A model generated the notes under the pieces. It was not told the DNA's origin. It saw nothing but the letters and a program-made list of their open reading frames with translations, and did no database searches. Below, piece by piece: positions 10,736-20,102 of a DNA stretch of 64,000 nucleotides (the first letter of the stretch is position 1; each line of letters opens with the position of its first letter). Source of the DNA: Haliotis asinina (lineage: Eukaryota > Mollusca > Gastropoda > Lepetellida > Haliotidae); NCBI RefSeq assembly GCF_037392515.1, contig NC_090291.1:28878001-28942000 (forward strand), given 5' to 3'. Made by a program: the position numbers and the translations under genes.

Positions 10736-11363
10736 CACCGTAAGACAGGTAGCCTTTCATATTCGCTTGCCGTGCTACATAACGCACATTACCATGCGGC
10801 AGAAGCATTGCAAGACGATGTTACAAAGATTTTTCTTATTTTCTTATTTTCTTCTTGAGAACATATCCTTACAGAGCCAAGACAAATAAAACAGCATATA
10901 AGCAGTTGTACAGACTAATTCGATGTCAGTTGTTATGCACGGCACTGTCAAGGTTACTTTGGTTAGGGATGTGAACGGAACTAACAATGTAACCGTAGAC
11001 ATCTGTTTGGAAATAACACTCGTTACGCTGCACCTGGTCAGTATAACAAATTAGTTGAAATTGTTTGGGGGGAAAAGGAAATAAATAAAAACCGACTCGT
11101 AGGCGTATTTCTTGTTTAAGAGACCTCAGCACATTTATTATGGTCATAAAATACGTAAAACGTTTTCTAAATCAGCCAACTGTCGTATAACGATGAGCAG
11201 CTTCTATGAAGATGTCTTAGCGTACGTGTCTTTCCCGTCATTTTACTAATCACACATTCCGTCAATCACTGTAAAGTTAAAGCTACAACCAGTATAATAT
11301 GTAAATACGTTATGCGTTAAATACCCACAAACCTATTGTTGAATTACACATTCGTACACTCAC

Positions 11364-11478
11364 CCTTCATTATTTTCAATACTCCTTCAAAAGTCACTGG
11401 AGGGCAAAAGTCGAAAACGGTCCAGGCCAAACTGCCTAATGCATTTAAGAATATTTTCAAAATAACTAGATCTATCAT
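11364..11478 (-). CDS. Candidate first coding exon, membrane-anchor-like N terminus, unrecognised
   Basis: An ATG at 11476-11478 opens 38 codons reading MIDLVILKIFLNALGSLAW and then TVFDFCPPVTFEGVL, ending at a strong donor ATGAAGG|GTGAGTG after phase 1. The first 20 residues are hydrophobic, so a signal anchor is likely. About 200 bp upstream on the same strand are an inverted CCAAT box (11683-11687) and a CACGTG E-box (11711-11716), as at an animal promoter. I do not recognise the family. A phase-compatible but unproved partner is the open stretch near 9200-9310. It could be a solo exon or a pseudogene. Confidence 0.35.
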
Positions 11479-11682
11479 CGTTTTGGCGCAAATAGGTGAA
11501 ACATCATAAATCTAAATCATGTCTTAAGTCGAATAAATTAATTAATTGCAATGAATTCTCACCTGTTTAAGTGAAAATTTTCATTTTCTTTTCGCTTTTC
11601 TAATAAATGCGTCGTCTGCTACCCTTCGAACTGTCTGGAAGTAACGCGCACGCAAAATTCGTGCACCCCTAAGTGAACTGCG

Positions 11683-11716
11683 ATTGGCTTACTTCGTGAC
11701 ACCATGAAACCACGTG
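11683..11716 (-). promoter_or_regulatory. CCAAT box and CACGTG E-box
   Basis: ATTGG at 11683-11687 reads CCAAT on the minus strand in the context AGCCAATCGCAG, a good NF-Y-type match. CACGTG lies at 11711-11716. Both sit 200-240 bp upstream of the candidate ATG at 11478, the usual distance. The surrounding sequence is also richer in CpG than the flanks. Confidence 0.4.
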
Positions 11717-12223
11717 ACCAGCACCTGCGTAAAACCTACAACGTTTCAAGATTGATTTTGACATCTGTTTATGTAAACAGTACGTGGAAGTTGCAAAAAA
11801 AATATCTTTAGATAGCGGGTTTGACAATATTTTGGACAGTACGTCTTATGTTAACAGCCATAAGGAAACAGCCTGTGCCATGCGTTGCAACTGTATAACG
11901 GTATTGTTGGAGTCTACACACAAGGCGTTGGTCAACAGATGTACTGGTTGAGCTGACAGAAAGGTGGTTCTTGTGAAAGCAAATTTTATTTTCGGAAAAC
12001 ACCGGACAAAAACACTTTCGTGTTTGAATACGAAACCATTTTGTCAGTTTAATGCGTGTAAAACGTGAGTAATAAATAAAATCCCAAACCTGGTCACATT
12101 ACATACGAATTATACGAAACTCGTAACTTTCTTATGGTATCTGGAAGGACACTCTTACAACAAGCATGGGGTACTGAAGATCAAGTCTAATCCCGATCTC
12201 TACGTGTCGAATCTCACAAGAGT

Positions 12224-12601
12224 GAGTGAGTGAGTATGGCTTTTAACGCTATTACAGCAATATCATGACGGGCCGAGGGTTGGCAGGAAAGGGCTTCACA
12301 AGTGTATCCATGTGAGGAATAGAACATGGGTCTTCGGCGTGACGAGAGAATGATTCAACCACGAGGTTAGTAGTATAAGTAATAGCGGTAATAATAAAAC
12401 CACGAGGTTAGTAGTATAAGTAATAGCGGTAATAATAAAACCACGAGGTTAGTAGTATAAGTAATAGCGGTAATAATAAAACCACGAGGTTAGTAGTATA
12501 AGTAATAGCGGTAATAATAAAACCACGAGGTTAGTAGTATAAGTAATAGCGGTAATAATAATACAAGTAATAATTATACTACTAGGCTACTTCACCGCCC
12601 G
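12224..12601 (-). mobile_element. SINE family 1 copy containing a 41-bp minisatellite
   Basis: The SINE reads from 'gagtgagtgagtatgg' through 'tgtatccatgtgaggaat' and 'cttcggcgtgacgag' to 'ctactaggctacttcaccgcc'. Between 'attcaaccacgaggtta' and 'ctactaggctac' lie five tandem copies of a 41-bp unit starting at 12361, 12402, 12443, 12484 and 12525. The unit contains 'acgaggttagtagtataag' and 'taatagcggtaataat'. The array grew from the SINE's own tRNA-like head ('ttaaccacta'). Confidence 0.85.
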
Positions 12602-12837
12602 GAATCAGACATGAAAGTGTTTCGCCCTGATATGAAGGAATGGCAAATAGTCGTGGTCACAAATTTATAATATCCAATGTTCAATGTAGTCACACATCCA
12701 TTCTCAAAAATTAATAAATGAATTATATTTTTTAAAAATTGTGATCACATCGCATTAAGGGTAGGCAGGCCATACATATCCCAATGTAGCTAAAACAACC
12801 CACACTTTTTCATGTCTACGCATAACAACACACCAAA

Positions 12838-12863
12838 TGTACACACGCACACACGCACACACG

Positions 12864-12902
<39 letters not shown>
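12838..12902. repeat. (CA)n microsatellite
   Basis: An interrupted (AC)n run with early 'acgcac' variants, then a pure stretch of about 19 dinucleotides. The minus-strand cysteine-valine open frame over it is an artefact. Confidence 0.95.
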
Positions 12903-12904
<2 letters not shown>

Positions 12905-13140
12905 GAACAAACAAAATGTTTTCTGCCAACACATGCTTTCATTTCATTTGATACGAGGAAATAGATGTGGTGATGAGCTGTTTGTAATGTAATGAGTGTC
13001 ATCTATCTCCTCTCTACGGTTAGGGTCGTCGCCGCTCAGAACACCAATGACTGTTTGTTCTGGTCTACAGTCACCGTCACATGTAGTGTAATAAACGTTT
13101 GTGAGATCAGCCTGAACACTACCAAACAAACTTGAAAGGA

Positions 13141-13308
13141 GTGAGTGAGTTTAGTTTAGTTTTACGCCGCTTTTAGCAATATTCCAGCAATATCACGGCG
13201 GGGGACACCAGAAAATGGGCTTCACACATTGTACCCATGTGGGGAATCGAACGCGCGTCTTCGGCGTGACGAGCGACCGCTTTAACCACTAGGCTCCCAA
13301 CCGACCCC
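13141..13308 (-). mobile_element. SINE family 1, full-length, with 12-bp target site duplication
   Basis: The 168-bp element is flanked by perfect direct repeats AACTTGAAAGGA (13129-13140 and 13309-13320). On the minus strand it begins at the tRNA-like head and runs through the B-box-like region to a tail read here as 'gtgagtgagtttagtt'. It contains 'agcaatatcacggcggggga', 'gcttcacacattgtaccca' and 'tcttcggcgtgacgagcg'. The intact duplication and near-consensus sequence show a recent insertion. Confidence 0.92.
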
Positions 13309-13608
13309 AACTTGAAAGGAAGCATGATTTTCCAAGTATGCTTTCTTATCCCAGTTTGTTATGAGCTGCAAGTTATAGAACATCGACGGTGCAAGGACGG
13401 TGAATATAAATCTAATCCAGTCTGGGCAATAAATATTATTATATTATTGTCATATCATAAATCCACTCTTCACAAAAAAATAAGAATCGCATGGTACAAA
13501 AGTATAGGAAATGTGTTAAGCGTGTTTAAAGGTACGTAAGTCGATTAATCTTGAACATAGATGAAGAAAATTGGAAACACGGATGAATATATGTATTCTT
13601 GTCTGGAT

Positions 13609-13846
13609 GAACATTTGTATTCTTGTCTTTGTCAGAATTAATTCAGTTCACTCACAGAGTGGGTAAAATGGGGTGTTCACGTCAGTACCTGGTGAGACCA
13701 TTCTTCGCAACTATCACTGCTCGACACGAACATTTGTATTCTTGTCTTTGTCAGAATTAATTCAGTTCACTCACAGAGTGGGTAAAATGGGGTGTTCACG
13801 TCAGTACCTGGTGAGACCATTCCTGGCAACTATCACTGCTCGACAC
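13609..13846. repeat. 119-bp tandem duplication, two copies
   Basis: The unit starts at 'gaacatttgtattcttg', contains 'cactcacagagtgggtaaaa' and ends 'atcactgctcgacac'. Copy 1 is 13609-13727 and copy 2 is 13728-13846. They differ at only a few bases (for example 'ttcttcgcaa' against 'ttcctggcaa'), so the duplication is recent. Confidence 0.9.
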
Positions 13847-14147
13847 CGCCTTGGAAGGAAATGCACAAGTCGTTGGATTTTCGATTTGGAAATTTCTCGC
13901 CAAGTCCTGCAACTGTCCGATGACAGTGGTGGCGTTTGCGGACGCGTCGATCAAATTCCGTTTGATTCCATTTGAGACCGATGAATTGCTCACTAACACA
14001 AAATTTATTAATTGGAACAAAACCAAATTTTGCACAGCCACATGAAATCGACAGACCAACTCTGATGATGTGTCTCATAATTTGGGAAACCCGAATAAAA
14101 AAGGTGTTTAACAAACGATCAGCATTTTCTTGTACGAGATAATAAGT

Positions 14148-14220
14148 CCCTCTCCCCTCTCCCCTCTCCCCTCTCCCCTCTCCCTCTCCCACTCCCGCTC
14201 CCGCTCCCCTCCCACTCCCA
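14148..14220. repeat. Polypyrimidine low-complexity tract
   Basis: Repeats of CTCCCC and CTCCC with a few CTCCCG variants. The reverse strand is polypurine, which gives spurious Gly/Arg/Glu-rich open frames there. Confidence 0.9.
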
Positions 14221-14726
14221 CAATTTGGTTTGCACTTATTTCATGTTGACAAACCTTTACAAAAACATTTTGGTTTGCGTTTGCGCGCAATACCCAACAA
14301 CCAGGGCATGATTAACGGATTCTAACACAGGAACTGTCTATATATTACGACTGCTGCCAAAATGTGTCGAAATGAACTGTCGAAAACACCTATGGATGCC
14401 TTTGGAAGAGTGTAGATCTCGGATTTATTATGTGAACATGCTTTGTAAGGTACTTGGTGAATCGCAAACAGCGTCTCTCATTAACATAGCATACTGTTTC
14501 AGGAAAATCATTCAGTCGTGTCACATCATGGATAGCACCACTCTCTTTTCCATAATATACTGTTTCAGCCATGTCCAATTTGGTTTAGCGAATTAATGTT
14601 GCATTTTCTTCTTCAGGCTCTACGTTTTCATGACGTACAGTCCAGATGTCAAACAAATGTACCAGGTAAATATTGCAATGCCGTGATGCAGAATACAGCG
14701 TAAGAATCAATTTGGAGTTTCACGTG

Positions 14727-14862
14727 TGAGTGAGTGAGGTGGGCTATACGCCTCTTTTATCCCGGTGAGGACTTCAGACAAAATACCTATGTGGTGAATG
14801 GAAACCGGGTCTTCATCGCGACAAGCTAACACTTTACCTTCTCACCCAGACCCGCGCCAGTT
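14727..14862 (-). mobile_element. SINE family 1 copy, shortened and diverged
   Basis: Reads 'gtgagtgagtgagg', 'acgcctctttta', 'acctatgtggtgaatgg', 'ccgggtcttcatcgcgac' and 'agctaacactttac'. The segment between the tail and the tRNA-like head is shorter than in the 13141 copy. Confidence 0.7.
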
Positions 14863-15248
14863 ATGTTCGAACACTTGATATAATTTCCACAAACTAATGT
14901 GTTATGTCAGTGAAGCATAAATGATTTTCATGAAGTACGTTTAGGATGGATGTTTGTCAAATTCCACAGTGAAATCATGTCTGCTCTCATACAAGGCTCG
15001 GTTTTCCGACCTCTGTTTAACTAATGACATCACATTTATCAGCTTACGTATTGTTCCACTATGTAGAATCTCACAGGTCATCAGGTTAAAGGAGTTCTCG
15101 GTACCATGCGTAGTTCGACCAACTTGTTGCCATTCGACAAATAAGAAACGGAAAATCAAACAGAAATGATAATGATGACCCCTAACAAATGTGCAAAATT
15201 TGATCTGAAAATTACACTCATGAGAATTTACCATGCTATGCTTAATTA

Positions 15249-15286
15249 ACACTGAGTGCGGCGTAAAACTAAACTCACTCACTAAA
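15249..15286 (+). mobile_element. SINE tail fragment
   Basis: Only the shared 3' tail is present: 'actgagtgcggcgtaaaact' followed by aaactcactcac. Confidence 0.6.
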
Positions 15287-15378
15287 CTTAATTAACATGT
15301 AAGTCAATGGAAGTTGCGTTAAGCATATGTAAAGGCCACGGGTCTGTACATTCAATGCATGTTGATCGTGAGCTGCTT

Positions 15379-15606
15379 CAGTGTATGTATGTATGTATGT
15401 ATGTATGTATGTATGTATGTATGTATGTATGTATGTATGTATGTATGTATGTATGTATGTATGTATGTAGGTAGGTAGGTATGTAGGTAGGTAGGTAGGT
15501 AGGTAGGTAGGTAGGTATGCATGCATACATGCGTGTGTGTATGTGTGTGTCTGTGCGTGCGTATGTGTGTCTGTGCGTGAGCATGTGTCTGTGTGTGTAT
15601 ATGTAC
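15379..15606. repeat. Compound microsatellite (ATGT)n, (AGGT)n, (GT)n
   Basis: About 90 bp of (ATGT)n pass into (AGGT)n and then imperfect GT-rich repeats. Periodic Thr-His-Ile-Tyr open frames on the minus strand are translation of this repeat. Confidence 0.95.
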
Positions 15607-16326
15607 GTCTTTGACACAACGGGGTTTTGAATGAGTTGAATGAAATTTATGGTCTGCAGCGGTCGTGTCCCACTTAAAGGTCGGTGTTTGTCGTCGTAGC
15701 TCTCCGACATGCGTGGATTTAAATTCGAGGACAAGACAAGATCACATGATCATGCCAGATCACGGGCCTGTGAACTGGGATACAGCTAAGATCAGCGTTA
15801 AACAATTAGATCTAACACATACATATACACATTTAGATTAATGTTGACGGTGTTGCTAGATCTAAAGAAAATTGCTCAAAGGAAAGTTGTTGACTATCCA
15901 TAGATATTGGTTTTCCTTCATCGTTACAACTTCTAAAACTCCCCTCAAAAGTAGAGTTAGTTATTTAGTGATATGGATTCAAATACTCCAATTTCATTTC
16001 TAAACAGCGTTGCTATCTTTTTCCCATTTGATCACGAGACCATGTGTAATGAAACGAAGCGAAATGTGCGCACGGCACCTAAACCGAAACTACAAAGATC
16101 TATATGGCATTGAAATGACGTAAGCGGGCGATTTCGTAGAATTGTGTTGCTGTTCACGGAAGACGATCCGTGTTGTGCGGGCGCTTGGAAGTGATAGGTA
16201 CAGTGATACTGTGACAGATCTTGGTGTCCGTATCTCCACCAGGGAAGACCAGTCTTGAGTAGGTAAGTGTATAGTACGTTAATTATAACTATAACGTTCT
16301 GTCCCAAAAGTGACGTGACGTATATA

Positions 16327-16401
16327 CAGTCAACCGGACGTCTCGCTATCCGGACGTTTTTCGAGTGAAACCAAAACGTCCGGATAAACGGGGTTCGAAT
16401 G
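16327..16401. mobile_element. 75-bp MITE, pogo/Tigger-like ends, TA target site
   Basis: The left end 'cagtcaaccggacg' plus 'tatccggacgt' is the inverse of the right end 'acgtccggataaacg' plus 'gggttcgaatg'. TA flanks both sides (16325-16326 and 16402-16403). CAGTCGAACC-type termini with TA duplication are typical of pogo-group Tc1/mariner MITEs. No coding capacity. Confidence 0.6.
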
Positions 16402-16507
16402 TACATTGGTAACGCCCCTCCTAGCAACATAGGTATGTGCTTATTGCAACTCAACTAACTCATTACATATTGCAGTACCATCCAGTGTGCACACGTCTTG
16501 ATGTGTT

Positions 16508-16655
16508 TCTTGTTTTACGCCGCACTCATCACTATTCAAGAAAGGTCTCGGCAGTCTAAATAATCGAGTCTGTCTGGACCAGTCACCACCGTGAATATCG
16601 ATCTACGCAATGTTTGAATGATATGTGTCAACCAAGTCAGCGAGCCTGACCACCC
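16508..16655 (-). mobile_element. SINE family 2 copy
   Basis: Reverse orientation: 'ttttacgccgcactcatcac', 'aataatcgagtctgtctgg', 'gatctacgcaatg' and 'gtcaaccaagtcagcgagcc'. Diverged in the middle. Confidence 0.7.
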
Positions 16656-16659
16656 TTGA

Positions 16660-18480
16660 AGACCAAATCTAAACCGGATCTTCTCGGGTATTTAGATATG
16701 TGTATAGGTGCATGCATATGTCATGTTTACTTTCGAAACCATGGTATGTTCGTATGTTTGTTTGTTGGCTTTGCCAAGGTTAAACACAAAACCAAGAAAT
16801 ATCGACACACCAAAGAAATGTCATACAACATAAAATAAAATATACATTAACTTGGATTACAAGTCAGTTTAAATTACTGTAGGTAATTATTATTCGCAGT
16901 AACTGACAGTAAACAATAGAATTACAATACAAAATTAGGCAGTAGAATCACATAAACATAATACCAATGGTAACAGCAACAAAGGAACTTATAATGGTAT
17001 TCACATAGCCCTGACAGTGATTATGTATTGGTTCATCACCCTCATAAGGTAATTATTTGTTATAAACTCTGCTAGGTCATTTACATATATTATTTAAAAA
17101 CAACCGCATATTAGGGTGATTAAATGGCTTATGCAACAAGGGGTATTTATTTAATATGTGTGTAATGTACTTTAAGTACAATTTTATTGATTTTAAATAG
17201 AAATAATTGCCCTTGATCCGTAAATGAGTTATGTTGATAAAACTCTTCCAAGAACGATGGCCATAACTTTCCTTTGTGGGATCATCTTCCATATAAGGCT
17301 ATGATCTGTTCCCTCCACATGTTCCGTGTGCAGAAAGCCCCGAGCCTTGTGATGCAGTCTTGCATGTGAACGCAGCTAATCAGTGCATTAGCACAACACT
17401 ATTCAAGGCTTTAACGACAGACAGATGTCGGGTTATCCCAGTGCACCCACGTCGATACTTGAGTGCTCCTTACATCCGGGTGCATCATTTTCAAAACTAA
17501 ACAACAAACAGTCACATCACAGTGACACAAATCCAAGACTAAATAGAATTTCCATCATGAGGGATCATAATCGGATGAGGGAGGCAGAAATTTTCACCAG
17601 TAGATCTTTGCGATGTAAGGTTCTGACCCTACGTATTTTAGTGGAGAATTTGCAGTGTGCCGTCAGATGGACATGCGCCAACCAGAGGACTGTTTTGTCC
17701 TGTCACATGTCTGACGGGGGCACACCTTTGAACAACGTTAACACTGTGTGTAACCAGTCGAGTGTCTTGTTGGTGGCATTGTATTGATGTGAGCACGACT
17801 CCATCATGCTGGTAGGATGGCCCTTGTGCAAGTGACAGGTCAGCTGACGGGCATTGGGTATTGACACATGATCCTGCAACATCATATCATAGGTGAACGT
17901 TAATGATGGACAATGGCGTCAAACCATAAGTCGCACATATTTGTTATACTCTGTCGCCTTACCTTGGCCTGCACTGTTTGCCTGATTTGTAACGAGTCAA
18001 ACATCCATGGAATGCATTGGCTCAACCCTGGAGGAATTCATCACCTGGATTCCTTCTTCAAATACTCTGAGCACTGCAGCATGAGTAGCAGAACATTTCA
18101 CAACATAGCCAATGCTGACATTTTTACCAACCTCACGTCAATCACATGCCTGTATACTTGTTTCCGGGATTCCCTGAGATACAGCCGAAAACATGTCTAG
18201 TGTTATCTCCTTTTCATCTTGCCATGACCTCTTGTTGCTTACAAGTACCAGGTTTTGTCACGTCATGTGTCACTTTTCTGTTTGTAAAAGTACATATCAA
18301 AAAGCTTCCTGGGGGTTCTTTTGTAAGCTTGAATGGACTATTCTGTCTATTCTGACTATTCCTGACCCCTGGGCTCCCCAAAGCACCTAAATACAACAGC
18401 TTGTGCGCCACTCTGCTGAATCACTGTATAACAACGTGTAACCTTATACATATGAGGCTTTGCGTAATCACACACCTAAA
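16660..18480. other. Interval without a supported gene
   Basis: Several open frames of 60-120 codons occur on both strands near 17425-18400, but none shows a recognised motif or a convincing pair of splice sites. The higher GC of 17300-18400 compared with 16660-17250 may mean part of the Tc1-like insertion, or another decayed element, extends leftward. Nothing further can be supported. Confidence 0.4.
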
Positions 18481-19200
18481 TTAGTCAGTTTTCCTATTTG
18501 TATCACCAACAGCACATGCACGAGGTGGACCAGCATTGCCGTCCATAAGGAATCGCTGTGTGTTCGGAGGATGGTCATCAAAATGTGGTATAACAACTGT
18601 ATCTAGAATGCCAGCGATGTGTAGTTGGAAATTCACATTCGGTTCGATTGTCACATGATCGTGTTGTCAACAGTCATGTGTAGGCACCCTTACACCATCA
18701 ATGAACACCAGCAAATGGTACTTGATCAGAGGTAATCTCCTGGGCATATGCAGAGTTTCCTTGGCACTAAACAGGAGCTCGGTCATCAACAATGAACTAA
18801 ATAAATTGACTTTCGTCCGACGAGACCAAAGGTGCAGGTAAGTTGTGTATCTGCATAAATTATACAAGAATTAAGCCCATTATGTACAAGTACACTTCAA
18901 TTTTTGTAAAAGTGCAAAAAATAAACAATATTCCAGTAACGTTGAGCTTGAAGCCAAGCTAGTCTTGTTGCTTTATGCTCTTGGGATAGCAAGGGGCATC
19001 TGATAGAGCGTCTTTCTCTGTACCCTGCCTAACTTTGGAACATTCTGAAGAATGACATTGTGGGAGCTACTCTGTTTTTTAACACACAACTTGAATGAAC
19101 GGATGAAGTCTTTTGATTCTGAGAAGGGTTTTATCCTCCAAAAGAGCTGTCACTCGTGGTCGACCTGGCCGCATAGGGTTCTTGACGTCATTAGTTTGCG
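18480..19200 (-). mobile_element. Tc1-like DNA transposon remnant
   Basis: Minus-strand translation shows, in family order, MRPGRPRVTALLEDKTLL (the GRPR hook of the Tc1 DNA-binding region, near 19130-19180), then WSRRTKVNLF and FIDGVRV (near 18680-18830, the position of VLFSDESRF and DGRVRVWR). It ends with ILDTVVIPHFDDHP and FLMDGNAGPPRACAV (near 18490-18620, the position of the second catalytic Asp, DNAxPHxA). The pieces lie in different frames and conserved catalytic residues are replaced. No inverted termini were found, so it is dead and truncated. Confidence 0.75.
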
Positions 19201-19406
19201 AATGTTATCAGAATAAACAGCTGATAGTTGATGGCCAAAGAGCTGAATGACAATATTCTCAATACTAGTAACCAGTTATCCTCAAGCAGGTGTTAACCGA
19301 GGAGGAGTCATATTTGCTCCTCGACAACGAAATCAATTGACTTTTTCCAAGTTATCGAGCTGTAACAACAGTTTACTGATATGGTTAGAATATTGGCCTT
19401 CAGTAA

Positions 19407-19597
19407 CCAATGCTCGTCGTAAGTGACAACTAACGGGATCATGTGGTCAGGCTCGCTGACTTGGTTGACATCATACCCCAATCGCACAGATTGATGTTCA
19501 TGCTGTTGATCACTGGATTGTCTGACCCAGAGTCGATTATTTACAGATTGCAGACATTTAACAGGAATATTGCTGAGTGTGGCAGAAAACTCACTCA
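19407..19597 (+). mobile_element. SINE family 2 copy
   Basis: Reads 'actaacgggatcatgtggtc', 'aggctcgctgacttggttga', 'tcactggattgtctga', 'gattatttacagattgcag' and 'atattgctgagtgtggc'. It lies about 500 bp upstream of the ZNFX1 start codon. Confidence 0.8.
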
Positions 19598-20069
19598 GGT
19601 AATATGCAGCTAATCAATGTAAGGTGCACCTGAAGGGTCAAAATGATCATACGAACATACCAAATAATGTTATTAATATAAATGGATATATGGGTTTTAA
19701 AAATCAGAGAAATCATTTCTCCCTGTGTATGTATTAACTTGAGACTACTGACATTAACATGTATATATGTGCAACAGAATGTTGGGTTATATGAAACTTA
19801 TAATGAGGTAGTGATTATTAAATTTCCAGTTGTATATTTTAAACGCACACTTTATTCAGTTTTCAGCTTCGAAACTGGAGAGCTGAGTAAAAGACACTGA
19901 AGTAAAAGACGCAATTCAAACTACAGGCAGAACAGATTTATGAACTAAACATGTAGAAAGGCTTCTGAATTTAAAAAGAAATAATGAGGTGACAGAATCC
20001 AACAATCAAACTTGGAACAGCTTGTAAGGTTATAACACCGAAGAGAAATTTGTTACTGGGCAGGTTATA

Positions 20070-20102
20070 ATGGAGTTCTGGACTATAGAAGGATGGAAGT
20101 GA
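20070..20102 (+). promoter_or_regulatory. Upstream ORF overlapping the ZNFX1 start codon
   Basis: An ATG at 20070 opens a 10-codon frame (MEFWTIEGWK) ending in TGA at 20100-20102. It runs past the main ATG at 20093 in another frame. If the mRNA includes it, initiation here would compete with the main start. Whether 20070 is in the mature leader depends on an unmapped 5' splice structure; an AG at 20062-20063 could be an acceptor and would keep this uORF. Confidence 0.4.

Noticed and set aside
13796-14192. Open frames of 87-119 codons on both strands
   Set aside because: They overlap each other, the 119-bp duplication and the polypyrimidine tract, and show no family features.
15275-15734. Minus-strand open frames rich in Thr-Tyr-Ile-His
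   Set aside because: They translate the (ATGT)n/(AGGT)n microsatellite.
17425-17787. Plus-strand 120-codon open frame
   Set aside because: No motif, no splice partners and a competing minus-strand frame. Length is within chance for a GC-richer stretch.
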